Source: a virus
Length of the DNA: 23,510 nucleotides
Virus record (IMG/VR): IMGVR_UViG_3300034190_000859
Coordinates: 1-23,510 of that record
Strand: one strand, 5' to 3'
Positions 1-6,966 of the stretch are shown in pieces. Both the position numbers and the translations under genes were made by a program. The first letter of the stretch is position 1. Each line of letters begins with the position of its first letter. The notes beneath the pieces were generated by a model. The model had not been told where the DNA came from. It saw nothing but the letters and a program-made list of their open reading frames with translations, and did not search any database.

Positions 1-42
1 AACGAGAACACCAGAAACAGCGATCGCGAGAGGTTTGATCAT
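1..42 (-). CDS. Partial CDS, hydrophobic N-terminus of an unknown protein
   Basis: Only the first 14 codons lie in the window, beginning at an ATG at 42-40 and running off the left edge in frame. The visible start is MIKPLAIAVSGVLV, a short charged head followed by a hydrophobic stretch, as at the beginning of a membrane segment or signal peptide. It lies 11 bases after the stop of the 41-aa gene upstream. No good ribosome binding site is seen. A holin or another lysis or membrane protein is possible at this place in a phage genome, but that is a guess from position. Whether the frame stays open cannot be seen here. Confidence 0.4.
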   Translation of the reverse strand, partial: MIKPLAIAVSGVLV

Positions 43-53
43 CGGAAGAATGA

Positions 54-179
54 TTAGCGTTTGCCTTGCCCACGGTAGGGTTTTTTGTCTCCCGTAGGTC
101 TTGAGTGTTGACCATTTCCTTGTGTGGTCTTTTTAGGCTTGCCGACAACAAAGGTCTGACCGTTCAGAGACTTTGCCAT
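54..179 (-). CDS. Small basic protein of 41 aa, cyanophage-type, function unknown
   Basis: A 41-codon frame starts at ATG 179-177 and ends with TAA at 56-54. The product begins MAKSLNGQTFVVGKPKKT and ends KPYRGQGKR; it is rich in Lys, Arg, Gly and Gln and has no cysteine or membrane segment. I recall proteins with the same SLNG, VGKPKKT and YRGQGK blocks near the fibre genes of cyanophages, so I take it as a real gene although it is very short. Its ATG overlaps the TGA of the preceding gene as ATGA, which supports the start and suggests coupled translation. Function is unknown; the charge would fit nucleic-acid or anionic-surface binding, but nothing proves it. Confidence 0.7.
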   Translation of the reverse strand: MAKSLNGQTFVVGKPKKTTQGNGQHSRPTGDKKPYRGQGKR

Positions 180-370
180 CAGTATCCGTCAGTGGACTGA
201 AGTGTGTTGTACTTCTGGGCTAGGCCAGTAAACAAACCATGTTGCGGGTGATCTGCCCTATCACGGCCATCAAGGAAAAATAATTCCTCAAGCCATAAGG
301 TGCGACTGCGCATTGCATCGACATCCTCCGCTCCAGGCTTAGCGGCAATCATCGGGTCAGGACGTTGCAT
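179..370 (-). CDS. Small conserved phage protein of 63 aa, function unknown
   Basis: The start chosen is ATG at 370-368, which overlaps the TGA of the preceding gene as ATGA; a TTG four codons upstream is less likely. The product is acidic to neutral. It has a central LEELFFLDGRD block (about residues 28-38), then DHPQHGLFTGLAQKY (about 40-54). I recall a LEEL-(Y/F)-DGR-HP-H-LYTGL pattern from short cyanophage proteins encoded next to tail genes, so conservation is likely though no function is known to me. No signal peptide or membrane segment is visible. It lies between the 107-aa protein and the 41-aa basic protein in one tightly packed row. Confidence 0.7.
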   Translation of the reverse strand: MQRPDPMIAAKPGAEDVDAMRSRTLWLEELFFLDGRDRADHPQHGLFTGLAQKYNTLQSTDGY

Positions 371-693
371 CAGGCTGCCCAAGGAGTGCCAGACCCTTTG
401 GTTGGGGTGCGCTTTTCGGTGAGCTGTGCATCCAAGGCAGCATGGATTTCAGACACCTTTTCTTCACCGCCAATCTTGGCTTGTGCCCAGCTGATGGCTT
501 GCGCTTCGGTCACGCTGTCGTAAGGAATCATGTCCTCAGAGTCAACAGCGTCAAGACCAACAGAGCCATACGCCCCAACGGAATACACACCGTCTTCAGT
601 CACAGCAGACACGGTGTAATGAAGCGTGGTGATCATGCCATCTGCAAGATTGCGGTCGCACTGACCAACCTTCCAGGTGTAGGTGTTAGCCAT
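370..693 (-). CDS. Conserved phage protein of 107 aa (DUF7936-like), function unknown
   Basis: Start at ATG 693-691, stop TGA 372-370. The N-terminus MANTYTWKVGQCDR, the middle VYSVGAYGSVGL, a TEAQAISWAQAKIG stretch near residues 62-75, and a terminal LDAQLTEKRTPT block match a family I recall as very common next to cyanophage tail genes and usually named DUF7936. The first half looks beta-rich and the second half helical. It is the first gene after a strong promoter-like sequence and a GC-rich hairpin in the gap after the S74 fibre. No Shine-Dalgarno sequence is visible before the ATG. Its place suggests an accessory tail or adsorption role, but this is inference from position. The frame is clear; the family name is from memory. 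Confidence 0.8.
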   Translation of the reverse strand: MANTYTWKVGQCDRNLADGMITTLHYTVSAVTEDGVYSVGAYGSVGLDAVDSEDMIPYDSVTEAQAISWAQAKIGGEEKVSEIHAALDAQLTEKRTPTKGSGTPWAA

Positions 694-727
694 CAGAAAA
701 AAGCTTTCGGTTTACTGTAACTGGGAC

Positions 728-747
728 GCCCCGCGTTGCCACGGGGC
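728..747 (-). other. GC-rich hairpin in the leader before the 107-aa gene
   Basis: A perfect 6-bp stem, GCCCCG pairing with CGGGGC, encloses an 8-base loop. On the minus strand it lies about 18 bases after the expected start of transcription from the promoter at 772-800 and 34 bases before the ATG at 693. No T run follows directly on either strand; the nearest is six T at 701-696, about 26 bases further on. It is thus a poor intrinsic terminator and more likely a leader structure for mRNA stability or translation, or the end of the fibre message by a factor-dependent route. Confidence 0.5.
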
Positions 748-771
748 TGAAGTGTAGGGATCTTGCGCCGA

Positions 772-800
772 ATTATCAAACTATCGCTGAGTAGTGTCAA
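772..800 (-). promoter_or_regulatory. Candidate sigma70-type promoter driving the small-gene row
   Basis: On the minus strand TTGACA at 800-795 is a perfect -35 hexamer. It is followed by exactly 17 bases and then GATAAT at 777-772, which differs from the -10 consensus at one base. It lies just after the fibre stop codon at 811-809, in one of the few real intergenic gaps, and points toward the genes at 693 and below. Transcription would begin near 765, giving a leader of about 72 bases that contains the hairpin at 728-747. Eleven of twelve positions match at ideal spacing. The site is predicted from sequence only. Confidence 0.6.
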
Positions 801-808
801 AGACTTCT

Positions 809-2701
809 CTAGTTGGCTTCAAGTACAGAAACTCGTGCCTTCAGTGATTCGATCTCACCAATGGCTTCCTGCAATGCAGCAGTCAGCAGAGGCACCAACT
901 TGGACTGGTCGATGCCTTGATAAACAGGATTGCCATCATCATCAACTTCGTTATGCGTTCCAGTAACTGCTTCTGGTACGACAGTCTGTGCTTCGTGTGC
1001 AAGAAAACCATCGACTGTTGTTTCAGCATCAGCGATGAAGTTGAAACGCTTAGGTGCAAGTTGCTTGACACGAGTAATACCGTCAGCAATATCAACAACA
1101 TTTTCTTTCAGACGGTGGTCGGAAGAGGTGTTATAGGCGGTGGCACTTGCACTTGTTGAAATAGAGCCTACAACGCCATTAGTGTTTGAAAATGAAATAT
1201 GATGTCTTAAACTCGTTGAACCAGCTGCGCATTCGATTGCGACATCTCCAGAATTGCTACTGGTTGTTGTTACAACGCCAACTCTTGAAGTTGTCTTCCA
1301 ACTAGCACTAGCGTAGGTAGTGCTGCTTGTGCCTAGAAGAATGCGACCACTGGATTGAATCCTCATCCGCTCAGTCGGAGAGCTATTCGTAGACGCAGTA
1401 GTGGAGAACACTAGGCGGGTTGGTTTATCTCCTGTTGCGTGATCAAGATCTGCCTCCGCTGCCATAAAGGCACACGATTGGTAGGTGCCATCCGAATCAT
1501 TACCGAAAAACTCAATACGGCCTAAAGTATTACCACTAACTGTAGACGTATCGTTGCGAGCAAGTGCAATAATGCTTCCTGCGTTGCTTTGAGCGATCTG
1601 AAGCGGAACACCTACGCCTGTCGTAACTGGACTAGACGTGCCAACTAACAGCCTGCCCGAGCTGTCGATTCGCACCCGCTCGTTATTACCGCCAGTTAGC
1701 AATCGAATACTTCCAGAAGTATCCGTTGAAGCCAATGTCACGTCATCATCTGCACCATATAAGTAGCCTTTTTGAACACCAGCTTTAGCAAACCAATAAA
1801 TGCCTCCAGTAGATCCACTGGCTGTAACGCCAGTAAAGCCTGCGCTTGTCAAGGCCGAAGTAGTGCCAATCCCAACGTTGCCTGTCGTTAATATCGAATT
1901 GCCACTGCTACTGCCGACATCTAAAACAGTATTGGTAGCGCCATTGTTTGCGTTTCCTTGGTTAATTGTCAATGTTTTGGAATCAGACGATCCAGCATTT
2001 TCAATTTCAAATGCGCGTGCGCCTGACGAATTAACCGTTAATTTTGCATCGCCAGTACTCGTGCCAATCCCTACGTTGCCCGAGCTGTCGATAAACAACC
2101 TCCCCGTGCCATTAGTCGAGATGGCTACTTGGTCCGCTCCAGGGGAGTAAATGCCGGTGTTGGCATCACCGTCAAAGCTAAGATCAGGCGCACTTGCACT
2201 TGCTGCATTGTCAAGCAACAACGCACCAGTCATGGTGTCGCCGCTGACATTCACAAATTCACCGGCTTCACTGCGCCATGCAGTGCCGTCGTAAATCTTC
2301 AGTACATAATTACCGCCAGTAGTATCTAGCCATTGCTCACCTTTTTCGACACCTTGCTGGCCAGAAACGGTGCCATCACCTGTTGTCGTTCCAGTGGCGG
2401 TAAAAATAACGCCGACGGTATTTGCGCTTGCACCGACCAAGGTGAAGTCAGACGTGCCAACCGTCAAAATCTGATAAACCGTCCCAGTGACAAGCGCGGT
2501 CGCTGCAACACTGTCCGGTGATGAATTTGGTGCGCTGGTGCCGATATGCACCGGACCAACTTTTACCAAATCGCCGTTGCTGTCCTTAAAGAACAAGCCA
2601 GGTGATGCTTCATTCGTATTGATCGCAATCTGACCCGCCGACATCACAGTCGGAATAGGGCGCTTGTTTGCAGTGCCGCTACGAAGATGTTGGAGGGCCA
2701 T
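809..2701 (-). CDS. Tail fibre/spike with C-terminal S74 intramolecular chaperone
   Basis: This 630-aa protein starts at ATG 2701-2699. Residues 1-60 are an N-terminal module typical of phage fibres (MALQHLRSGTANKRPIPT). Residues 67-116 carry a TSDFTLVGASANTVG..FTATG module also present in the tail hub gene. Residues 120-145 hold a GEQWLDTTGGN..YDGTAWR motif. The shaft has repeated GNVGIGT and SSGRLLVGTSS strands, as in long beta-helical fibres. The last 104 residues are a Peptidase S74 domain: S527 in SDHRLKENV with K532 five residues on, the spacing of the Ser-Lys pair of endosialidase chaperones. Self-cleavage before S527 would release the chaperone after trimer folding. It ends with a short helical LKARVSVLEAN tail. 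It is probably a receptor-binding fibre; the receptor is unknown. Confidence 0.92.
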   Translation of the reverse strand: MALQHLRSGTANKRPIPTVMSAGQIAINTNEASPGLFFKDSNGDLVKVGPVHIGTSAPNSSPDSVAATALVTGTVYQILTVGTSDFTLVGASANTVGVIFTATGTTTGDGTVSGQQGVEKGEQWLDTTGGNYVLKIYDGTAWRSEAGEFVNVSGDTMTGALLLDNAASASAPDLSFDGDANTGIYSPGADQVAISTNGTGRLFIDSSGNVGIGTSTGDAKLTVNSSGARAFEIENAGSSDSKTLTINQGNANNGATNTVLDVGSSSGNSILTTGNVGIGTTSALTSAGFTGVTASGSTGGIYWFAKAGVQKGYLYGADDDVTLASTDTSGSIRLLTGGNNERVRIDSSGRLLVGTSSPVTTGVGVPLQIAQSNAGSIIALARNDTSTVSGNTLGRIEFFGNDSDGTYQSCAFMAAEADLDHATGDKPTRLVFSTTASTNSSPTERMRIQSSGRILLGTSSTTYASASWKTTSRVGVVTTTSSNSGDVAIECAAGSTSLRHHISFSNTNGVVGSISTSASATAYNTSSDHRLKENVVDIADGITRVKQLAPKRFNFIADAETTVDGFLAHEAQTVVPEAVTGTHNEVDDDGNPVYQGIDQSKLVPLLTAALQEAIGEIESLKARVSVLEAN

Positions 2702-2748
2702 CCTTATCGCCTATTGCTAGGCCGGAAATAACCCTCCCAGTTTAGAGA

Positions 2749-5700
2749 TCAATATGTGCCGTCATCAAGCTGGGACGTCAAAGCGACCGTACCGGTCAAA
2801 TCGGGCAGCGTGACGGTATGGTCAGCCGTTGGGTCTGCCACCGCAAGTGTTGTCTCAAACGCATCATCCGTTGGACCTTCAAAAACAAATGACCCAGTGT
2901 TGCTAATCAACACCTGGCCCGTAAATGTTCCGCCAGCTTTTGGAATAGCCAATGCGGCGAGGTCATACGCAGTCTTGACCCCGTTTGGTGTTGCCGCAGT
3001 GGTCGTGCTAGATGAAGCAATTCCATCAGTAAGCTGCAAGACACCAACAGCACTTGTTGTGCCGGTGCTAATTGTTAGCGCAGGCGTTGTCGTTCCACTG
3101 GTTACACCAAGCGGCGCAGATACCGTGACTTCAGTGACCGTACCAACCTGATTGGCGATCCACTCAAGGCCAGTCGTTTCGCTGCTGTTTGCACTGAGGA
3201 TATAGCCGTTTGTGCCAACAGCGAGTTTGTTAAGCGTCGTCGAAGCACTGGCCGCAATCAGATCACCCTTGGCGTAAGAAGCGATATTGGTGCCGCCACG
3301 ATTAACGTCCAACACGCCGCCAGTCATGTTGTCTACATCGCGGCACTCATTGCTGACTTCCTCCAATGCAGCTTGCACATTCGTAGAGCCAAGACTTGCA
3401 GCAGGAACAAACGCAACGTTGCTCGCAGTTTGCGCGGTATAAGTGCTGGAAACATCAATTTCTAACCATTCGCCACCTGTCGAAAGCAGAAGGTCAGGCG
3501 GAGCAAGCGCAACCGTTGGGGCAGGTGCTGTGCCAGTGCCGGACTCAGAAACAACAAGGTAATAATTTGAGTTAGTGCTGCTAGCACTTGGCAAACCAGT
3601 GCCAACACTTAGGCCAATTGCCGTACCATCAGTGGTGACGCTGGCAACTTGGTTGGTACTTGCGTCATAAGTTCCAGCCAGAATAATTGCGCCAGCAGAA
3701 ATGCCAATTGACTGCCAGACGTTGCCGTCCCACATGAAAAAATTCTTATCAAGTGGGTTAAAATGCAGCTGGCCAATAAATGAAGCGCTAGGCAGCGTTT
3801 CTCCAATAGATGATGTAGACCTGTCGGCAAGCTTTACGGCTGTAACCGCGCCCGAAGCAATAAAGTCAGAGGTAAAAGTGCCGCTGTTGATTTTTGATGT
3901 ATCTAGGTTTGGAATATCACTGGCGACCAAATCAGCAGCCGCCGTAATATGACCTTGAGCATCAAAAGTAATTCCGCTTTTGGTTGCTCCAGTGACGCTA
4001 TTACTGTGATTTAAAGTGCCACTGCTGACGGCAAGTCCAGTGCCTGGCTGGATAACACCCTTGGTGGATGCAGTCGCGTCCGGCAAATCATCGGGCACCA
4101 ACGCTCGGAATGTTGGAGCGGCATCTGCGCCTGAGGCAGGACCAACAAAAACGCTGTTAGCGGTTTGCGTATCTAAACTAAGGGTTAGATTTGCAGTAAA
4201 TGCATCAGGGTTATTAACAACAACCGACAACGGAGTTGAGTCGGTGATCGTTACAGATTGAATCCCGGCCTCTTGCGTCCAAGCCGTGCCATCCCAGCGA
4301 TAAGCAATGCTAGTGCTGGTGTTAAACCAACCCTGACCAGTAAACGCACCTGTGCCAGAAGGCGTTGCAGCACTAACGATGCAAGTTGATTGATCGCCTA
4401 GCTTGTCTTCGTTAACAGAAGAATCATTGATTTTTGACGTTGTGACTGAACTGGCTTGTAAATTGCCTGCGGCAATAATATCGCTAGCCAAAGTGGTCGC
4501 AAAAGATCCGGTGCCGCTGCCAGTAACAGCGCCGGTAAGCGTAATTGTTTGATCACCAGTGTTTGTGCCTGAACTGGTGCCAGAAAATGTTGAGCCGTTG
4601 GTCCAAGTGCCAGTTGCAACAGCAAGATCTCCTAGGCCCAATGTTGCGCGCTGATCAGCAGTAGTTGCATCCGCAAGCAAATCTCGACCGGCTGAAGTGC
4701 AGGTGATTTCCTCGAAATTGCCAGCGCCTGCAGTGCTACGACCCAGAATTACGTTTGTGCTGGTTGAATTTTGCAGCTTGGCAAACGTGACGGCATCATC
4801 ACTAAGAGCAGAAGTATTGACAACACCTGTTCCAAAACTTGTTGCAAAACTGCCGGTGCCAGATCCAGTTACAACGCCCGTCAGAGTAATCGTTTGATCA
4901 CCTGTGTTGGTGCCGCTGCTGGTTCCTGCAAACGATGATCCGTTTGTCCATGTACCAGTGGCAAGGGCAATATTGCCCAACCCAAGGCTGGAGCGTTGCG
5001 CTGCCGCGTCTGCTCCGGCAATCAACGTCCTACCCGCTGCAGTACAGGCAATCTCTTCAACGGTTCCGCCGCTGGCAGTGCTACGCCCTAAGACAACATC
5101 ACTTGTAGATGTGTCTTGGATAATGTCATAGGTAACAGCGTCAGAAGCAAGCTCTGTTGTACCGACAACGCCAGCAGAAATAGCTACAGCAAACGAACCA
5201 GTGCCGGAACCAGTTACATCGCCCGTAAGCGTGATCGTTTGATCACCCGTGTTTGTTCCGCTCGTAGTACCGGAGTGCGTACCGGAAAACGTACCATCTT
5301 GAGTCGCAAGCGTCCCAAGGCCAAGGGTCGTGCGCTGTGCTGCAGCATCAGCATCATCAAGCAATGCACGACCTGCTGTTGTCAGGCTATAAACCGCATA
5401 AGTATCAGATGCAGTTAAATAAACGCTTTGATCAGCTGCCGTCGTAAGTCCTGCGATCGACTCAAGGCCAGCGTCATAAGCCTGAACATCGACGCCAATT
5501 TCAACACCAAGATTGACCCTAGCGTTGACAGCATCAGATGCGCCAGTACCACCATCGGCAATCGTCAGATCAGTGATGCCAGTAATAGTGCCGCCGGTGA
5601 TCGTGGCGCTGCTAGAACTCAGGTTTGCAGTAACCGTTCCAAAGGTGACAGAATCGTCAGTGTCGATGCCAAGAGTTGTGCGCTGAGCAGCGGTATCAGC

Positions 5701-6051
5701 ATCATCCAGCAAGGCTCGACCTGCTGCAGTGCAAATAATCTCTTCAACAACACCAACCCCAGCAGTCGATCGACCCAATAATCGATCAGTTGCCGTTACA
5801 TTTTGAATCTTGGAATAGGTAACACTATCATCGGCCAGCGCAGTGGTGCCAATCTTTGTCGTGCTGCTTTGATCAAGCTTGTCAAGATCAATTGAGCTGG
5901 CATCAACCAAGTCGAGACCAGCATCAACAAGGTTCTTTGCCGTGACCTTTTTGGTCTCAGAACCGCTGATGTCAGCGATGGGCAAGACATCATTAGCCGC
6001 AACACCAGCCTTGCTCAGCTCGTTAAGTTGCGTTATGCGTTGATCAGCCAA
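2749..6051 (-). CDS. Large repeat-rich tail fibre protein, 1100 aa
   Basis: The frame runs from TTG 6051-6049 to TGA 2751-2749. No ATG or GTG lies between this TTG and the upstream in-frame stop. A GAGG stands 8 bases before it, and the first residues (ADQRITQLNEL.., then DVLPIADISGSETKKVTAKNLV) are a common fibre N-terminus, so TTG is the likely start. The product is low in aromatic and charged residues and rich in Thr, Ser, Gly, Ala and Val. Residues about 90-520 contain repeats of about 115 aa with LGRSTA, CTAAGR, AQRTTLGLG and SGTNTGDQTITLTG blocks. Two G-W/H-FN...WDG..W motifs lie near 575-595 and 800. No enzymatic domain is seen. It is probably a side or tip fibre; which one cannot be told from sequence. 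Confidence 0.88.
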   Translation of the reverse strand: MADQRITQLNELSKAGVAANDVLPIADISGSETKKVTAKNLVDAGLDLVDASSIDLDKLDQSSTTKIGTTALADDSVTYSKIQNVTATDRLLGRSTAGVGVVEEIICTAAGRALLDDADTAAQRTTLGIDTDDSVTFGTVTANLSSSSATITGGTITGITDLTIADGGTGASDAVNARVNLGVEIGVDVQAYDAGLESIAGLTTAADQSVYLTASDTYAVYSLTTAGRALLDDADAAAQRTTLGLGTLATQDGTFSGTHSGTTSGTNTGDQTITLTGDVTGSGTGSFAVAISAGVVGTTELASDAVTYDIIQDTSTSDVVLGRSTASGGTVEEIACTAAGRTLIAGADAAAQRSSLGLGNIALATGTWTNGSSFAGTSSGTNTGDQTITLTGVVTGSGTGSFATSFGTGVVNTSALSDDAVTFAKLQNSTSTNVILGRSTAGAGNFEEITCTSAGRDLLADATTADQRATLGLGDLAVATGTWTNGSTFSGTSSGTNTGDQTITLTGAVTGSGTGSFATTLASDIIAAGNLQASSVTTSKINDSSVNEDKLGDQSTCIVSAATPSGTGAFTGQGWFNTSTSIAYRWDGTAWTQEAGIQSVTITDSTPLSVVVNNPDAFTANLTLSLDTQTANSVFVGPASGADAAPTFRALVPDDLPDATASTKGVIQPGTGLAVSSGTLNHSNSVTGATKSGITFDAQGHITAAADLVASDIPNLDTSKINSGTFTSDFIASGAVTAVKLADRSTSSIGETLPSASFIGQLHFNPLDKNFFMWDGNVWQSIGISAGAIILAGTYDASTNQVASVTTDGTAIGLSVGTGLPSASSTNSNYYLVVSESGTGTAPAPTVALAPPDLLLSTGGEWLEIDVSSTYTAQTASNVAFVPAASLGSTNVQAALEEVSNECRDVDNMTGGVLDVNRGGTNIASYAKGDLIAASASTTLNKLAVGTNGYILSANSSETTGLEWIANQVGTVTEVTVSAPLGVTSGTTTPALTISTGTTSAVGVLQLTDGIASSSTTTAATPNGVKTAYDLAALAIPKAGGTFTGQVLISNTGSFVFEGPTDDAFETTLAVADPTADHTVTLPDLTGTVALTSQLDDGTY
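4480..5760 (-). repeat. In-frame tandem repeats of about 345 bp within the 1100-aa fibre gene
   Basis: The block encoding SGTNTGDQTITLTG recurs with its GCCGGT/GCCCGT edge at 4531, 4876 and 5221, spaced exactly 345 bp (115 codons) twice. The CTAAGR-LL-AD-AQR block recurs near 4692, 5037, 5376 and 5724, spaced 345, 339 and 348 bp. Copies are diverged at the DNA level, mostly at third positions, while the protein motifs are kept. This fits old duplication followed by selection on the protein, with room for length change by recombination between copies. Confidence 0.85.
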
Positions 6052-6090
6052 AGCCCCAGCCTCGCACTTAGAAGGACATGTGCCTTTATT

Positions 6091-6966
6091 TTAGTCCGTA
6101 TCCTCCTGCAGCAAATAGTTGAGGGATTGCTCAACGCGAATCCGATCGTCGTCTTCTTTGAGGATGTATTGAGACGGCTTGCCTGTCACCAGCCTGACAT
6201 CTCCTGTCGTCACGAAATCAATCGAACAACTGATGATGTCATCAGCAGCAACAGTTACACCAGAACTTGTGACAACTGCCGTCAAAAGGTAGAAAACATT
6301 GTCCACATTTGGATCGACCTCTTTGTCGGTCAAATACAAAGCCAAGTCAAACGCTGACCCAAGATCAACCCTTTGAATAAGTTGAATCAAAAGCTTAGGT
6401 GTTTCTTTGACTCCTGACGTAGTGCTGTCAAATGCACAGTCGATCCGACCAGAGCCGCTAATGATTCCAGCCGAATACTGCTGACGAAACTTATCGCTTA
6501 ATGCCGTTGAGTCGATCTGCTCTCGATCGCTTTGGAACTCATACCGCAAGACGTTGCCCAGCACGTTGAAGCCAACGTCTCTGACGGTAATCGTGACATC
6601 GATCGAGTCGCCAGTAAATGCCTCCAATGCAATTTCATTTGCCCTGGTGTTGTTAACAGCATCGGCAAAACTAGAAAACAGGCGCAAGCCGCCAGCGGCA
6701 TTCACATTGATAAAAGCGCTGAAGGTGTCTTGCGTTGTATTAGAGGACCAAGCGCTTGCTGGGATGAAGTCAAGACCCCTTGCGTCAGCAGTGACGATGT
6801 CAACCCTATCGCCAGTGAAAAGGTTATCAGTGGAGCCTTCAATGCCAACGCGATTCAACGTCAACGCAAGGTCATCTAAGGCGACACTGCTTGCAAGCTC
6901 GCCAATCGAAGGATCAGCTCCACGTCGAAGCCTGACGTTCCCTTTAGTGCCAAGAAAAAAGGTCAT
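6091..6966 (-). CDS. Expanded tail-tube-like protein, 291 aa
   Basis: The ATG at 6966-6964 overlaps the previous TGA as ATGA. The N-terminus MTFFLGTKGNVRLRRG matches the starts of the 149-aa and 146-aa tube proteins (MAFYRGEQGNVLFKHD and MAFYTGRTGSLVFNSK). Residues about 140-260 follow the rest of that fold: a YEFQSDREQIDSTAL strand, IISGSGRIDCAFD, ALYLTDK and VTSSGVTVAADDI...DFVTTGDV. Residues about 18-138 are an extra beta-rich insertion with LFTGDRVDIV, and about 261-291 form an acidic tail. It lies between the 146-aa tube-like gene and the large fibre, so it probably belongs to the tail tip or the fibre attachment site. The similarity was judged by eye from shared motifs; the exact role is inference. 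Confidence 0.72.
   Translation of the reverse strand: MTFFLGTKGNVRLRRGADPSIGELASSVALDDLALTLNRVGIEGSTDNLFTGDRVDIVTADARGLDFIPASAWSSNTTQDTFSAFINVNAAGGLRLFSSFADAVNNTRANEIALEAFTGDSIDVTITVRDVGFNVLGNVLRYEFQSDREQIDSTALSDKFRQQYSAGIISGSGRIDCAFDSTTSGVKETPKLLIQLIQRVDLGSAFDLALYLTDKEVDPNVDNVFYLLTAVVTSSGVTVAADDIISCSIDFVTTGDVRLVTGKPSQYILKEDDDRIRVEQSLNYLLQEDTD

Noticed and set aside
442-720. Plus-strand frame of 92 codons opposite the 107-aa gene
   Set aside because: The minus-strand gene has a recognisable cyanophage-type sequence and coupled neighbours; the plus-strand frame has neither.
728-747. Hairpin as an intrinsic terminator
   Set aside because: No T run follows the stem directly on either strand; the six T at 701-696 are about 26 bases away. 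It is kept only as a leader structure.
4480-5760. Regular repeats as a CRISPR array or insertion element
   Set aside because: The period is 345 bp, repeats are diverged, in frame and inside a fibre gene; there are no short identical repeats with unique spacers and no transposase.
1800-5781. Several plus-strand open frames of 60-131 codons across the two fibre genes
   Set aside because: The fibre codons for Thr, Ser, Gly and Ala read in reverse give few stops, so long antisense frames are expected. Their low-complexity Pro/Val/Leu or Cys/Arg content does not resemble real proteins.
6052-6125. TAAAAT near 6089-6094 as a -10 box for the large fibre gene
   Set aside because: No acceptable -35 hexamer at 16-18 bases; the best upstream match is poor.
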